Shown: positions 11,374-22,479 of the stretch, in pieces
Layout: each line of letters begins with the position of its first letter
Position numbering within the stretch: the first letter of the stretch is position 1
Made by a program: the position numbers and the translations under genes
The notes under the pieces: model-generated
The model's input: only the letters and a program-made list of their open reading frames with translations
Database searches by the model: none
What the model was told of the DNA's origin: nothing
From: Phanerochaete sordida
Lineage: Eukaryota > Basidiomycota > Agaricomycetes > Polyporales > Phanerochaetaceae
DNA length: 64,000 nt
Assembly (NCBI GenBank): GCA_019973155.2
Contig: BPQB01000007.1
Location: 310,001 to 374,000, forward strand
Reading direction: 5' to 3'

Positions 11374-13214
11374 CATGCCCGATACACAAGAGGATGCGCA
11401 GCACTACATCTTTGTGTACGTCGCCACCTTTTTTCGAGCCCCCGCATCTGCTCAGCGACTTCCGCCCGTTGACCAGGACGCAAATCCATTTTTGCGGTAA
11501 GTGTGTTTTGCCTCCGCGTCGTGCTGGTCCTGACGTCGTCGCGTCGATCCGTAGCCATGTGTGAGTCGATCGCAATATGCTTCCGAGATTTTTCACTCAA
11601 GCTGTTCCATCTCATCAGACGCGGTTGTCGTATGGGATTGGGCGTTGAGTTTGCCGCGAGAATGGCGCTTTGTACGTGCTCACAGCCATCTCCCTCGCCA
11701 AAGTCGCCTGACGAAGGCTTGATCGTGCACGTAGATATGGAAGACGCAGTGGACACCTGTCAAGATCGCGTACCTCTTCTGCCGGTGAGTCGCCAAGATT
11801 AAATACCGCAGAGTTGCCGACACTAATGGTGCAAACTGCAGGTACTGGGTCTTAGCCGTCGTCCCGTACCTCCTCTGGGCGTTCTGCACGAATCACACTG
11901 TTGAGGAGTGCGAGCGTATCTATCGAGTAAGGCGACGTTTTACGGATGAGAACCTCAACACTAATTGGCCGTTGAAGATTCCTGTAGCGCTCGCTATGTG
12001 GAACCAGGTCACCGCCGAGGTCATTTTGCTCATCAGGACATACGCCTTCTTCAACCGCAACAACTACATCCTTGCACTATTGGTGATCGCTTTAGCAGGC
12101 GTGATTTCTTACCAACTTTTTGTCGATACCTCCGAGATGCTCTGTCAGTCGTTCTCTGTCCCCTAGCATATGTACGCCGCTGATGGTTTCTCAAAGTGTT
12201 GCCCTTCGCGACACCCCCTCACGTGAGTTGATATATGCCCTCGACTTCGCACGACGGCTCACGCGGACCAGGTCCTGGGTCCTTGTTTTCCGATGTCCAA
12301 ACCACATTCGGCACATCTACTAGGTAAGCTCTCATCACACTCGCAGGTTTCCTCACCGCTCACCACACTCCGCGCTCAGGATTCTTCGTACGTCGCCAGG
12401 CTACGTTTGACGCCAAGTTTTTCCGCATTCTAAATGCGCGGTAGATCGCCCCGTTGTTGTACGACACGATGGTCACTGCCATGACCGTCATAAAGGCTGT
12501 CACGATTCGCCGCCGTAGTGGGGCTGCTAGCAGCCGCCTGATACAGACCTTCTTGCGTGAGGGTATGTTGTCCACTACACGATCCTGGCAATGATTCTGA
12601 GCGATCTGCTGTAGGCGTCTTCTACTACCTTCTCATCTCGGTCGCCAACCTGGTAAGCCCAGTCCACACACACTTCACGGACCATTTCTAACACAGTAGT
12701 AGATCAACGGGATATTCTACCTTCAGTGCGTAGGGACACCGCCCTCGTACTTCGTCGATGCTAACCTGCTCTCCATAGACCGCGACAGTCGATTTCCGCG
12801 ATCTGTATCCCGCTCAGCGTCATGCTCTCCCCGGTACTCGCTTGCCGCCTCATCCTCGATCTTCGCCAGCGTGGGTCGGAAACTGTCGCGCAGTCTACCG
12901 GAACGATGGCATTCACTGCGGGTCCCACGGCCTCGCAGAAGTCGAGCCCCGAATCTCCGTTTTCCGGCTTCGGATTCGGGGCCATGCGCAGCTCGAACTC
13001 GCGGGTCCTCATGCGACCACAGGGAGTGGTGCTGAGCACCATGGGTAGCATCCCTGCTGACGGCATGGCCAGTGCCAGTGGACTGGAGCTGGACAACTTG
13101 GAGGAGCTTGAAGTTGCGAAGAACAGCGACTTGGAGAGCGCTTTCCATGACGACGACCGCCTACGAAGTGCGATCACTGGAATCAGGATCGACGTAGAGA
13201 AGACCACAATGTAG
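11374..13214 (+). CDS. DUF6533 multipass membrane protein
   Basis: Member of a large Agaricomycete family of about seven-helix membrane proteins of unknown function. The DUF6533 block is seen once introns are removed: DAVVVWDWALSLPREWRF then IWKTQWTPVKIAYLFCRYW. Helices follow in VLAVVPYLLWAFC, VALAMWNQVTAEVILLIRTYAFF and NYILALLVIALAGVISY, then VTAMTVIKAVTIRRR, LIQTFLREGVFYYLLISVAN and ISICIPLSVMLSPVLACRLILDLR-type sequence. The soluble C-terminal tail is Ser/Gly-rich and ends at the TAG at 13212-13214. The gene is cut into many small exons, some of 100 nt or less; the first (MPDTQEDAQHYIFV) and the exons near 12200-12400 are the least certain. Family assignment rests on the DUF6533 signature and the tail motif near SVMLSPVLACRLILDLR. 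Function is unknown. Confidence 0.8.
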
Positions 13215-13624
13215 ACGGTAGGCACCTTCATGGCAGCGCGCAAATGTAGCTGACATTCGCACAGTAGTACTGTCGAAGAACATACGCTCCCTCAGCGCCA
13301 CAATCTGTACCGGTACTAACGTGCTTGATACAACTTCGCCGCCCGGAGCCCTTGCGTTCGACTCGCGCACGATACGTCCCGCTGTTTGTCTCTAGTGTAC
13401 CACTGTCGCATTTTAGTCACGTCTTGTTCTTTTGTTTGTACTGCATGATAGCGAAAATAATTGCATCTCCACGAAATTCGTCTGTGCTGGCTGCCTTGGG
13501 TTCAACTGGCCGCTGTCGAACCAACGTGAAGCGCGCGAACATCCGCGTCCGCCCCCAAACGCGCGCGAAGTAGCCAAACAAGCCACAACATGGTCCGTGC
13601 GCAGGCAATAAGCGCCGGACGCTG

Positions 13625-13632
13625 TATATAAT
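13625..13632 (+). promoter_or_regulatory. TATA box of the U2 snRNA gene
   Basis: The sequence tatataat begins 28 bp upstream of the inferred U2 5' end, a typical TATA-to-start distance. Confidence 0.65.
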
Positions 13633-13652
13633 CCACGCCCCAGCCGTCTGAA

Positions 13653-13840
13653 ATCCTTACCACTCTGGCCTTTTGGCTTAGATCAAGTGTAGTATCTGTT
13701 CTTAATAGTTTAACCACTATTATGAGGGCACCGCCCTCATTATTGGTTATCAAATTTTTGCCGCCCTTGCCCCTCGAGCTCTGCTTGCAACTCGGGGGCG
13801 CGATGACCTTGCCACTGCAGTACCGGCTTGCGTCGTCGGG
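13653..13840 (+). ncRNA. U2 spliceosomal snRNA
   Basis: RNA core of the U2 snRNP, which pairs with the intron branch point. Seen directly: ggccttttggcttagatcaa (conserved 5' region that pairs with U6), then gtgtagtatctgttctta with the branch-point recognition element GTAGTA at 13690-13695. A long hairpin at about 13710-13748 has the core atgaggg-caccg-ccctcat (stem II region). A likely Sm site (aaattttt) is near 13751. Stem-loop III is gcccctcgag...ctcgggggc near 13768-13799. Terminal stem-loop IV (cgatgac...gtcgtcg, 13801-13838) has the conserved loop ctgcagtacc. The total of about 188 nt fits U2. Ends are inferred from the TATA box and stem IV. The gene lies in the gap between the DUF6533 gene and histone H4. 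Confidence 0.93.
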
Positions 13841-14347
13841 GGATCCCCTCTGGGGTTTCTTTCGCACTTCCTCCTTCTTTTTGCTCTGCTTTCTGGCAAC
13901 CTTCAGTCGAAGGTGTGCTTTGGGCAGGGCAAATGGATTGGGGCTGTGGCCTATACGCTTTTCTCGGAAGCTTCGGGAGGCGACACCTTTGTGGCGTTCA
14001 CTCCTAACGATTTTTTGGAACTTGCGCAGTTTGTCGTGCTGATGCAGCTCGTGTGTACGCAACAATATGACATGCTATGCACCACATGATGTACCGGTCT
14101 AGGACGTGAGAAACTTGGATGCCAATGCCGTGCCGACACAGGTCATGATTAACCGCCCGTCTACAGCTGCACAGTTGAGAACACCTGCATTGCCATCCTC
14201 TTCATGGGCTCGGGCCACTCAACACTCGAAGATTATGTTATATGCCATGATATTGCACAGGATGCATGCTAGAGTATGGGAAGATAACGACAGAGTACAG
14301 TACCGAGTGTACAAATACATGGTTGAACAAGACACATCCAGGAAACT
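13841..14347. other. Intergenic between U2 snRNA and histone H4
   Basis: About 500 bases containing the 3' flank of U2 (a T-rich stretch near 13870-13890) and the 3' flank of H4. I see no further gene. Confidence 0.45.
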
Positions 14348-14482
14348 TTACGCGCCGAAACCGTAGAGAGTGCGGCCAGACCGCTTGAGAGCGTAGACGA
14401 CGTCGAGGGCCGTGACGGTTTTCCTGCGCGCAGATAAGTACAGGCTACTAGCACGAAGGAACAAGTGGTCGCGTACCTCTTC

Positions 14483-14523
<41 letters not shown>

Positions 14524-14833
14524 CAAGAAGATCTTGAGAACACCACGGGTCTCCTCGTAGATGAGGCCGGAGATACGCTTGACACCGCCACGACGAGCGA
14601 GACGACGGATAGCCTACGACGCATGGCATGAGACAAGGGAGAGACAACAGACGGTCGGACTCGACTTACGGGCTTGGTGATGCCCTGGATGTTGTCACGG
14701 AGAATCTTGCGGTGACGCTTGGCGCCGCCCTTGCCGAGACCCTGTTGTCGACGACGACGACGATGAGCACGCCTGCACACGCAACGACAACCACAGGAAC
14801 ACGCACCTTTCCGCCCTTGCCGCGTCCAGACAT
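14348..14833 (-). CDS. Histone H4
   Basis: Core nucleosome histone. Four exons in transcription order are 14833-14807, 14741-14670, 14613-14477 and 14423-14348. They join to 312 nt, exactly 103 residues plus TAA, the standard H4 length. The protein reads [26 protein letters not shown], then [53 protein letters not shown] and [20 protein letters not shown] with the ending GFGA. All tail acetylation-site lysines are present. All three introns have GT-AG ends. Only one H4 copy is visible here and no H3 gene is next to it. The upstream side faces a thioredoxin gene across a 279 bp divergent promoter. Confidence 0.97.
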
Positions 14834-15112
14834 GGTTTACGAGTGGTGTATTGGTTGAGTGTGGCGAGGGGTGTTCGTTGAGCTGGAGACGAGCGAAGGG
14901 GCTCGAAAGAGGATGTCCGTGAGGTGGAAGGTGGTGGTTGAGAGTGAAGAGGTGCCGAGGCCTCTCGCGTCAATATAACCGTCAACGGACGCGTGTGGTC
15001 GTGTTTGTCCCAGTAAACGCCGGTCACGTGAAACGCGGCGGCCAGCAAGCGCCTAGTGCCGTGGCAGTCCCTTGGGCCTTGGTCATCTCTCTCTGTCTTG
15101 TGCTCTGTAGCC
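14834..15112. promoter_or_regulatory. Divergent promoter, histone H4 (-) / thioredoxin (+)
   Basis: The 279 bp between the two starts contains a TATA-like ggttatattg on the minus strand (14971-14980) about 140 bp before the H4 start, and a palindromic CACGTG E-box at 15025-15030. Which gene each element serves is inferred from position. Confidence 0.5.
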
Positions 15113-15789
15113 ATGTCAATTACACACATTACCTCCCTTGCCCAGCTGAACGGCATACTGTCCAAGGACAGCAGCAAGCTCTCCGTCATCGACTTCCACG
15201 CAACATGGTGCGCAGGCTGACGAGCCGTGGGTCGCGTGCGGCGGTGTACCCAGGCTGATGCGTCTGGCGCAGGTGTGGTCCATGCCATGCGATTGCCCCG
15301 ACGTTTGAGGCCCTTTCCAAGGAGTATCCCTCCGTCAACTTCCTGAAATGCGACGTGGACGCCGCGCGCGACGTTGCGGGGCAGTACAAGGTTTCCGCGA
15401 TGTGCGTACACCATGCAGCCCGCTTTGTGTCTGGCTGCTGAACAGCACACGCTAGGCCGACATTTATCTTCCTCAAGGGCAGCACAAAGGTTGATGAGGT
15501 CAAAGGGGCTAACAAAGCGTACGTACTGTTACCTGCCTCCTTACCGTCCTCGTACCGCGCGGGACTCATACGTTATGGGAACAGCGGGCTTCAAGCCACC
15601 GTACGCAGGCATGCGTCTGGGTCGTCTTCAACTTCCGCCTTCTCAGGAAAGGGACAGACACTTGGCGGCTCGCCAGCTCCTTCCGCACCCGAAATGCCTG
15701 GTGTTGGCTGGTTCAGTAAACTCGACCCACAGGCGAAGGTCCTCCTCGGCTTACTCGGTGCCTACTTTGTCTTCTGGATGCTCAGTTAG
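15113..15789 (+). CDS. Thioredoxin-domain protein with C-terminal membrane tail
   Basis: Thiol-disulfide oxidoreductase domain with a predicted tail anchor. Four exons (15113-15207, 15273-15401, 15456-15518, 15585-15789) join to 492 nt, or 163 residues. The thioredoxin fold begins SITHITSLAQLNGIL and continues [20 protein letters not shown], with the active site WCGPC formed across the first intron (tg | gtgtggt). The cis-Pro motif SAMPTFIFLKG spans the second intron. The domain ends near GANKAGLQATVRRHA. A Ser/Gly/Pro linker follows, then FSKLDPQAKVLLGLLGAYFVFWMLS at the very end, a 17-residue hydrophobic segment with only Ser after it. Ordinary thioredoxins are about 105 residues and lack this part. 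The topology suggests a cytosol-facing domain on ER or mitochondrial outer membrane; the target membrane is not determined. Confidence 0.9.
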
Positions 15790-16122
15790 GCATTGGATAA
15801 TCACGGCTAGAATTTTAATCCTATAATGTATACTTGTATCACTATGTCACTGGTGTCCGTTCTTCTGCTGTGCACGCAGTTAGTGCATGCGGCCCTGGCG
15901 TGGAAGCAAACGCGAGTCGACGATGACGGCCTGCGGGCGCCTTTTCACTTTGTGCGATCATGTGCTTGAGCGCGTTCATTGTCCACCGAACTTGCCCTCC
16001 ACGACCACCAACCACCCGCATACGACCTGTTCATGCCCTACCTCGACGATCTCCTCCACCATTAACGACTTCAACCTTTGTAATTCTGTATCTGGCGCAC
16101 GTCTGCTTGGCTGCGAGCTGCT
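15790..16122. other. Intergenic, thioredoxin 3' flank and POM152 upstream region
   Basis: About 330 bases between two plus-strand genes. It shows an AT-rich start (attttaatcctataatgtatac near 15812) and then a C-rich leader (ccctccacgaccaccaacc near 15995) before the POM152 start. No gene is seen. Confidence 0.5.
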
Positions 16123-19100
16123 ATGTCGAAAGCCCCAAGCACGCCGCATCCGCCACCACGGATAGCTGAAAAGTACATCGACATTCCTTCGCAGAGGTTG
16201 TATGCCTTGAGTATAGGAGCCCTTTTGCAGGTGCGCACAACCTCTGCATGCTATGTTCAACGTCGCGGGCGCGAGTTCTCTGCAGACCACCGGCGCGAAC
16301 CTCGTACGCGTGTACTGACCAGGTGCTCTGCGTAGGCCATCAAAATTTTCGACTTCTTCCGCTATCTATTCAGCGAGGGTCAGCAAGCCAGATATACCTT
16401 CAAGTGGCTAATATGGGACTTCATCTACTGCTCAAGTTTGTCGACATTACAAATACCAAGGCTCAACTACGCGAAGTCGGTGGTTCTGCTACAGATCGCA
16501 ATCCTCTGGCTCCTCGATGGCTTCTTGTTCGGGGGAATACGCGTAGATATTGGTGTAGGAGACATCCAGGCTGTTATGCCGCGGATATTGACAGGCGGTG
16601 AGTCCCACACGACGTCGAACTAACGTGCCTGTCCATGCTCACGTCACGTAGGCCACCAAGGCGAGGTTGCCTCCACCGCGCCGTTATTCAGCCTGTCAGA
16701 AGTCCTCCCTGCTCTTGGACTGGGAAGTCTTGTAGGCAGCGGAGGTCGCGACTCTCATCTGCTGGGTCAGCATACTGTTCGGATGTCGCCCATCAGTACC
16801 GCGAAGCTCAACCCGTACGGTCAGACCTTCTGTCTCGTTCCGGGTCAAAGCATCCTTGTCCCAGTCCTCCTAAATAACACGAACCCTACCAACCTCAAGT
16901 ACACGCTCACTCCTCTGGGATACGTCGAAGACGCGTCGGGCGAGCAGGAGAAGACCAAGGGCACGGTCAGCAAGGTCGAGAGGCTCGAGCTGAGCGCGAA
17001 GGACCTGAAGGCCATCGAACTCGCCCGGCAAGAATCGTTTCAGGTCTCGCGCACTGCTGCATCCGCAAAGCGCGACTCTGATGATGAAGACTACGACGAG
17101 TACGATGATGATGAGGAAGAAGACTTCAGGCCCGCTCACGGATCGTCGTCCTTGCAGAAGAGCCAGTCCCTCGTCCACATCCGTATAACGAAGCCTGGTG
17201 TTCTGAGGCTAGAGGATGTCATGGACGCGTCAAATGTCGAAGCTCGTCTCATCTACCCCACGGATGTCCCGATTGTTCCATGCCCAAGCGCTGCCTTCGC
17301 TGAACAGAATGCTATCCCGCACGGAGAGAACATGCGCTGTGCCGCGCCAGGACTCAAGAGCGGCGCTGGAGAGGAGCTCGAGCTCAAAATCGACGTCTAT
17401 GGTGTCCCTCCGCTCAGCCTCAAATGGCACCGGGAGATCAACGGCAAGCAGGAACCTTTCATGGTCGAGGGTATCGAAGGAGAGGACTTCCACACGCACC
17501 GCTCTAACGGCGACAAGTGGCGGCTTGCTGGCTCGGGCCGTCGCGCGCCCCAGCAGCTCAGCGTCCCGCTCACCGTCAACCTTGACTCGCTCGGAACACA
17601 TTCATACATCCTCGAATCGGTCTCGGATGCCCTCGGCAACGTCATGCACGCTGGTACGAACATAGGCCCTGCGGGTGTACCTCCCCGCAACCTGACGACC
17701 CGGTCCATCTCGGTTCTGCGCCGGCCAAGTGTCTCTTTCAAACACTGTGGCGTCGGCCAGCCCACTTCGCTGCTCATCGGGTCGGAAACAGCGCTGACGC
17801 TCGCGATGAAGGATGCCGATGGCTTGGACTCTCCTTGGGATGTGGATGTGAGCTTTGCACCGCTCGCAGACGAGGACGTATCGAAGGCCTACAAGAAACT
17901 GAAGCCGTGGACGAAGACCTTGACCTCCCCTGGCGATCGCAAGGAGTTCACTCTTTCGGCCGCAGCGCCTGGAGAATACTCGATTGCGAGCGTCAAGGGC
18001 AAGTACTGCGAGGGCGACGTCCTCAGCCCCGACACTTGCAAAGTCGTCGAGAGGCCGGTCCCGACCGCTGAGATTGAGTGGAAGAAAATCCACGAATGGT
18101 GGGCCCCCACACGTCTTTGCGTTTGCACCTCACTGATAATGGTACAGTTCTGGGGACACCGGAGTGTCTGCGTCCTTGGTCCTGCATGGTACACCACCCT
18201 TCGTGGTATACTACACCCAGCGAAAGGACAAGGGCCATGTCCGAGAACTGTCGAAGCAGTTTGCTTCGTCTCGTGGCGAGCTCACCATCCAGCCTGAGGA
18301 GAGCGGTCACTACACCTTCACTTTCACGCACCTCAGCGACCAGAACTACAGGAAAGTTGAGCTCAAAGGCCCTAGCATCGACCAGATCGTGCACCCGCCA
18401 GCATCTGCGGACTTTACGCACAACGTTGCCGGTGTGAGGGGTCGCAAGAAAATCAGTAGTTGCTCGGGCAATGTTGTCGACGTTGACGTTGACCTCAAGG
18501 TTAGGGTTCTCTGTCCGCTTGACTACTTGCATCCTGCTAACTTACCGTGTGCCAGGGCACTGGTCCGTGGAACCTCGACGTCCAAGTCGTCGGACCGAAG
18601 GGGTCAGAGATCATCCACGTCCCCAAGATCACAGCTCCGAGGAAGAGAATCCAGGTCCCGATACCGCCTGTGATCGACAGAGACGGCGGCAGCTTCGAGA
18701 TTGACCTCGGTAGGGCGATTCGCGTTCATTTCGGTAGATAGCTACTGACGGACGATACAGCCAGTGTCGAAGACGCGTACGGCTGCAAGCGTTCTATCTC
18801 CGTTCCCGGCGTGGTCGTCAATGTTCGCCGCGTTAAGGTCTGTTCAGCTATGCCCTTATTGCATCTACATGCTCACGAATTCTGTTAGCCCACAGCGAAG
18901 TTCTACGGCCCGAATAACAAGCGGCATGTCACTATCCTGGAGGGCGAAAAGGCGACACTTCCTCTCCGCCTAACAGGCGATGGACCATGGCGGCTCAAGT
19001 ATCGTCGTGCTGAAGCGCCTCATCAGGTCTTTACGGCCAGCCTATCTACTCCCAACGACGAATTGCGCGTAACTGAGAAGGGGTTGTACGAACTTCTTGA

Positions 19101-20589
19101 AGTTTACGACTCCCAGTGCCCCGGAGAAATCAACACAGACGCCGCCAACTACTCTGTTGACTGGATTTCGCGTCCAATCGCCAGACTGTCTCCTGAAGTG
19201 CAGGCGACCTATGAGCCGTACAACAGTTCACATATCCTGCCGCCTATATGCGAGGGCATCCCTGACCACGTCGATCTGGATCTAACTGGTGAGTAATATG
19301 CCTTACGAGTGATTTGCCATACTGACGTTGGGCCCACAAGGACGACCGCCTTTCCAAATCATGTACAACGTCGCTCGAGATGATCTGAGTGGTGGCACCA
19401 AGATTTTGAATCAACCTACCTTCAGCAGCATCCAGCCGAGGACGCGCTTCCAACTCCATACCGACGAGGCCGCTCGCATCTACTATGAGGTCAAGCAGAT
19501 TGGTGATGCCGCGTACCCTCTGTCGAAGCACAAGGAGGCTATCATCCCTCGGTCTCAACGTCTGCTGTTCGAGCAGCAGGTGCTCATGCGGCCTTCGGCT
19601 CGCTTCAAGAACCAGAACCGTGTCACGTACTGCATGGGTGATACTCTCACGCCGCACGACCTGCACAACGGCGACGGTTCCATCCAGCTCTCCGGAACAC
19701 CGCCGTTCCGCGTGCAGCTCTCGATTAAGAACCTTGCCGCTAGTGACATCTACCACGAGACGGTTGTCTTGGACGAGCCCACCTGGAAGCTGAACGTCCC
19801 GGAGTACACCTTCAAGTCCATCGGCCCCCACGTCGTCACGATCGAGTCTGTGTCGGACGCCTCCGGGTGCGCACAGGCCGCCCCCGATCCTATGTCGAAG
19901 AGCATCTGGCTGGATGTCGCGGAAACTGCGGCCATCGTGCCGTTTGACAGGAAAGAACACTACTGTGTCGACGACGTCTCCCGCTTCCAGCTCGAGGGCA
20001 CGCCGCCATGGACCATCGGGTGAGTGCTTATCTCTGCCACCCCACAAATGTCACTGACGGCAGCCCAGATACAAAATCAACGGCAAGGTGTACACGCAGG
20101 AGGCCCGAGTGTCGCCTTTCTCGTTCATCCAACAGCAACCCGGCGAATTCGCCATCACGTCGATTGCGCACCAGCAAAAGATGTGCAAGACGGCCGTGAC
20201 AGACCTGCGTTACCAGGTGCATCAGCTTCCCGCTGCGCAGGTCGGACACGGCAAGCGCATCGTGCAGGACATCCACGAGGGTGAGTGCCGGTTTCCCTGT
20301 GGCCCGCCTACGTCGGCTGACCGAGAAACGTACAGGCGACCAAGCGGAGATCCTCTTCACGCTCATCGGCGAGCCACCGTTCACGTTCACGTACCAGCGC
20401 GCCGAGCTCCCGAGCAAGAAGGGCCAGCAGGGCAAGATCCTCGAGACGCACACCGTCTCGGGCGTCACGACGCACGAGTACTCGATCTTCTCAGCCCTCG
20501 AGGGCACATGGACGGTCACGTTCATCTCGGACAAGTACTGTCGCTACCCGCCCGCGCAGGAGGGCGCGCTAGAAAAGTCGAGACGATGA
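16123..20589 (+). CDS. POM152: Nucleoporin POM152
   Basis: Integral pore-membrane nucleoporin that forms the lumenal ring of the nuclear pore complex. The start gives MSKAPSTPHPPPRIAEKYID followed by three N-terminal hydrophobic segments: ALSIGALLQ-AIKIFDFFRYLF, KWLIWDFIYCSS and SVVLLQIAILWLLDGFLFGG. Then comes the LNPYGQTFCL block and a long lumenal part with several Ig-like repeats. Each repeat has a cysteine pair and a GTPP/GEPPFxxxY-type motif (GVPPLSLKWHR, GTPPFVVYY, GDGPWRLKYRR, GRPPFQIMYN, GTPPFRVQLS, GTPPWTIG, GEPPFTFTYQR). An acidic insert (DDEDYDEYDDDEEEDF) lies near 17090-17130. About ten short introns interrupt it, and it ends at the TGA at 20587-20589. Length and repeat arrangement match fungal POM152, so the assignment is strong. 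Confidence 0.93.
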
Positions 20590-20990
20590 TCCCGATCGTT
20601 TGCGGGCGTACGCGAAGAGACTTTGAATATGCATAGGTCGCTTTCGTAGTGTAGATATGTAGCTTTAGTATACACCATTCCATTAAACAAGTCCCGTTCA
20701 TTTACGGCTTCCTTGGCCTTGAAGCAGTTGCTTAGCATCTTCTGGATAGCGTGCTCTGTGAAGATAATACTCATCAGGACGCCCTTAACTCTCCGGCTCG
20801 AGCTTCAGATGCGAGAGCGCAGCGGTGCATCGGACGGCGTGGGTTTATCTTTGTCGTCCTTCAACAGGTATACCCAATTATTACTACTCGAATACGTTAT
20901 TTTACATGGCAGCGATTTATACCTGGGCAGAGGAGATGTAGAACCACTTGGAGACTACGGATGCAACGTCAGTAATCGAATGCACACCTT
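20590..20990. other. Convergent intergenic region, POM152 / pyrophosphatase 3' flanks
   Basis: About 400 AT-richer bases between two genes that end towards each other. They probably carry both 3' UTRs and poly(A) signals. Small open frames here show no family resemblance. Confidence 0.5.
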
Positions 20991-22146
20991 TTAATCACGA
21001 TGCTTACTGGCAGGGTCGATGGGAGCGGGAGGCTTCCTGGAGTCGGCAGGAATGCTCTGGTAGGCGTGGTCGTTCTTGGTGGTGTAACCAGGAGTGTTGG
21101 GGAGAGTGGTGTTGAGGCTGAGAGAGAGATGAGCCAAATCACACTACCAACAAAGCGCCTCTGAACGTACATGGAGAGATCGTAAGAGGGGGTCTTGGCG
21201 GGACTCTCGCCAGAGACGAGCTTGCGCCAGGCCTCGTGGCACTCGTGGATGATCTCGGTCGCGTACTTCTTGTTCTTCGCCTCGCCGGAGAACGCGAACT
21301 GGTTCTCGGGCTTGCCATCGGGGATCTTGTAGATGCTGCAAAACCGCCCCGGTCAGCGCTGTATCGCGAGTCGCGTGACGAGGTGCCGACGTACCGGAAC
21401 CATTCGTTGGTCGCGCGGATGAGGCCGGGGAGGTTGTTCTCGACGTCCTCGATGTCGTTCAGCTTGGACGCAAGGGGGTCGTTGATGTCGACGACGATGA
21501 CCTTCCAGTCGGTCTCGCCCTCGTCGAGCAGGGCCATGATGCCGAGGACCTTGACCTGCTTGACCTGGCCGGTGTAGCCGACCTGCTCGCCGATCTCGCA
21601 GACATCAAGGGGATCGTTGTCACCCTTGGCCTTGGTCTCGGGGTGGGTCGCCTGCGGGTCCTCCCAGGTCTGTCGGAGTGCCGTCGTCAGCACACAGGGA
21701 AATGACGGAAAAATTGTGGCAGCGCACCTGGGGGAAGGCACCGTAGTTCCAGATGTACCCGTGGTGGGGGAAGCAGTTGCGGACGAAGCGCAGACGGCCC
21801 TTCTTAATGTCCTGCTTGATGGGGTTGAGGGCCTCCTCCTTGGAGATCTCCATCTTCGCGTTGGTCCAGCGGGGAACCTCGACGATCATGTTGAGGATGC
21901 CATTGTTCTGGTCAGCGAAGAGAGGAATGTCGTGGAAGGGCGAGACGACGGTGTGGTCAGAGGCCTTCTCAATGAAGACACGGTGCTCTGTACGTCGGAT
22001 GAGCTCGAGCTCTGCGACGGATGTGCCAGCGAATAAGCCTCACCGAGGGTGTTGGCGGCGCCAACCTGGCGTGTGGTGTACTCTGCGGGAGACGTTCAGC
22101 GCGACGAGGAAGAGGCCAAGGGCGACGGAGACTGACGGCTGGACAT
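20991..22146 (-). CDS. IPP1: Soluble inorganic pyrophosphatase
   Basis: Family I Mg-dependent pyrophosphatase that hydrolyses PPi to two phosphates and drives biosynthetic reactions forward. The body reads [45 protein letters not shown] and [20 protein letters not shown]. It then has the catalytic metal-binding block [13 protein letters not shown] and [21 protein letters not shown]. The C-terminus reads [20 protein letters not shown] and ends PASKHRD before TAA at 20991-20993. The start is split: ATG at 22146 gives only MSS before a GTCAGT donor, and the next exon continues [13 protein letters not shown], which fits the family N-terminus. This first short exon is inferred from that fit. There are about five introns. 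The enzyme is cytosolic, since no targeting sequence is visible. Confidence 0.93.
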
Positions 22147-22479
22147 GACTGTCGAGCTGTGGAGATGGCGGGACTGGAGAGAGAGGCGGCGGAGGGCCGT
22201 TGTGAGACTCATGCGACGTGACAGTTATAAAGCGTTCAGCACCACTTCTTGACGCGATAATCACCCTCAGATCGGATAATCTCGTCTTCATAAACCGTTC
22301 TTTCCGGTTGGCTTCACTCCCTCCCCTTTCAAACGTTCCTGTCTCAAATACGTTCAACCACACGTCGCCACGTCTACACCACCAGATCTACAGGCCATCG
22401 AACGCCATGCATTGCCCGCAAAAAAACTGACAAAATATCTGCCAAACGTCTGCGCCTGCAGACGCGTCCTTGACGCGAC
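22147..22479. promoter_or_regulatory. Pyrophosphatase upstream region / GCP4 3' flank
   Basis: Spacer of 333 bp between two minus-strand genes. It contains A-rich runs near 22420. No TATA box stands out and no gene is seen. Confidence 0.4.

Noticed and set aside
10674..11596. Long overlapping open frames on both strands upstream of the DUF6533 gene
   Set aside because: Extreme GC content gives chance frames; the content is Arg/Pro/Gly-rich with no motif, and the region looks like a promoter.
13330..13375. T-loop-like gttcgact near a GC stem
   Set aside because: Only one arm can be drawn; no cloverleaf.
13502..14065. 187-codon minus-strand open frame and a 106-codon plus-strand frame
   Set aside because: Both overlap the U2 snRNA gene and have no family resemblance.
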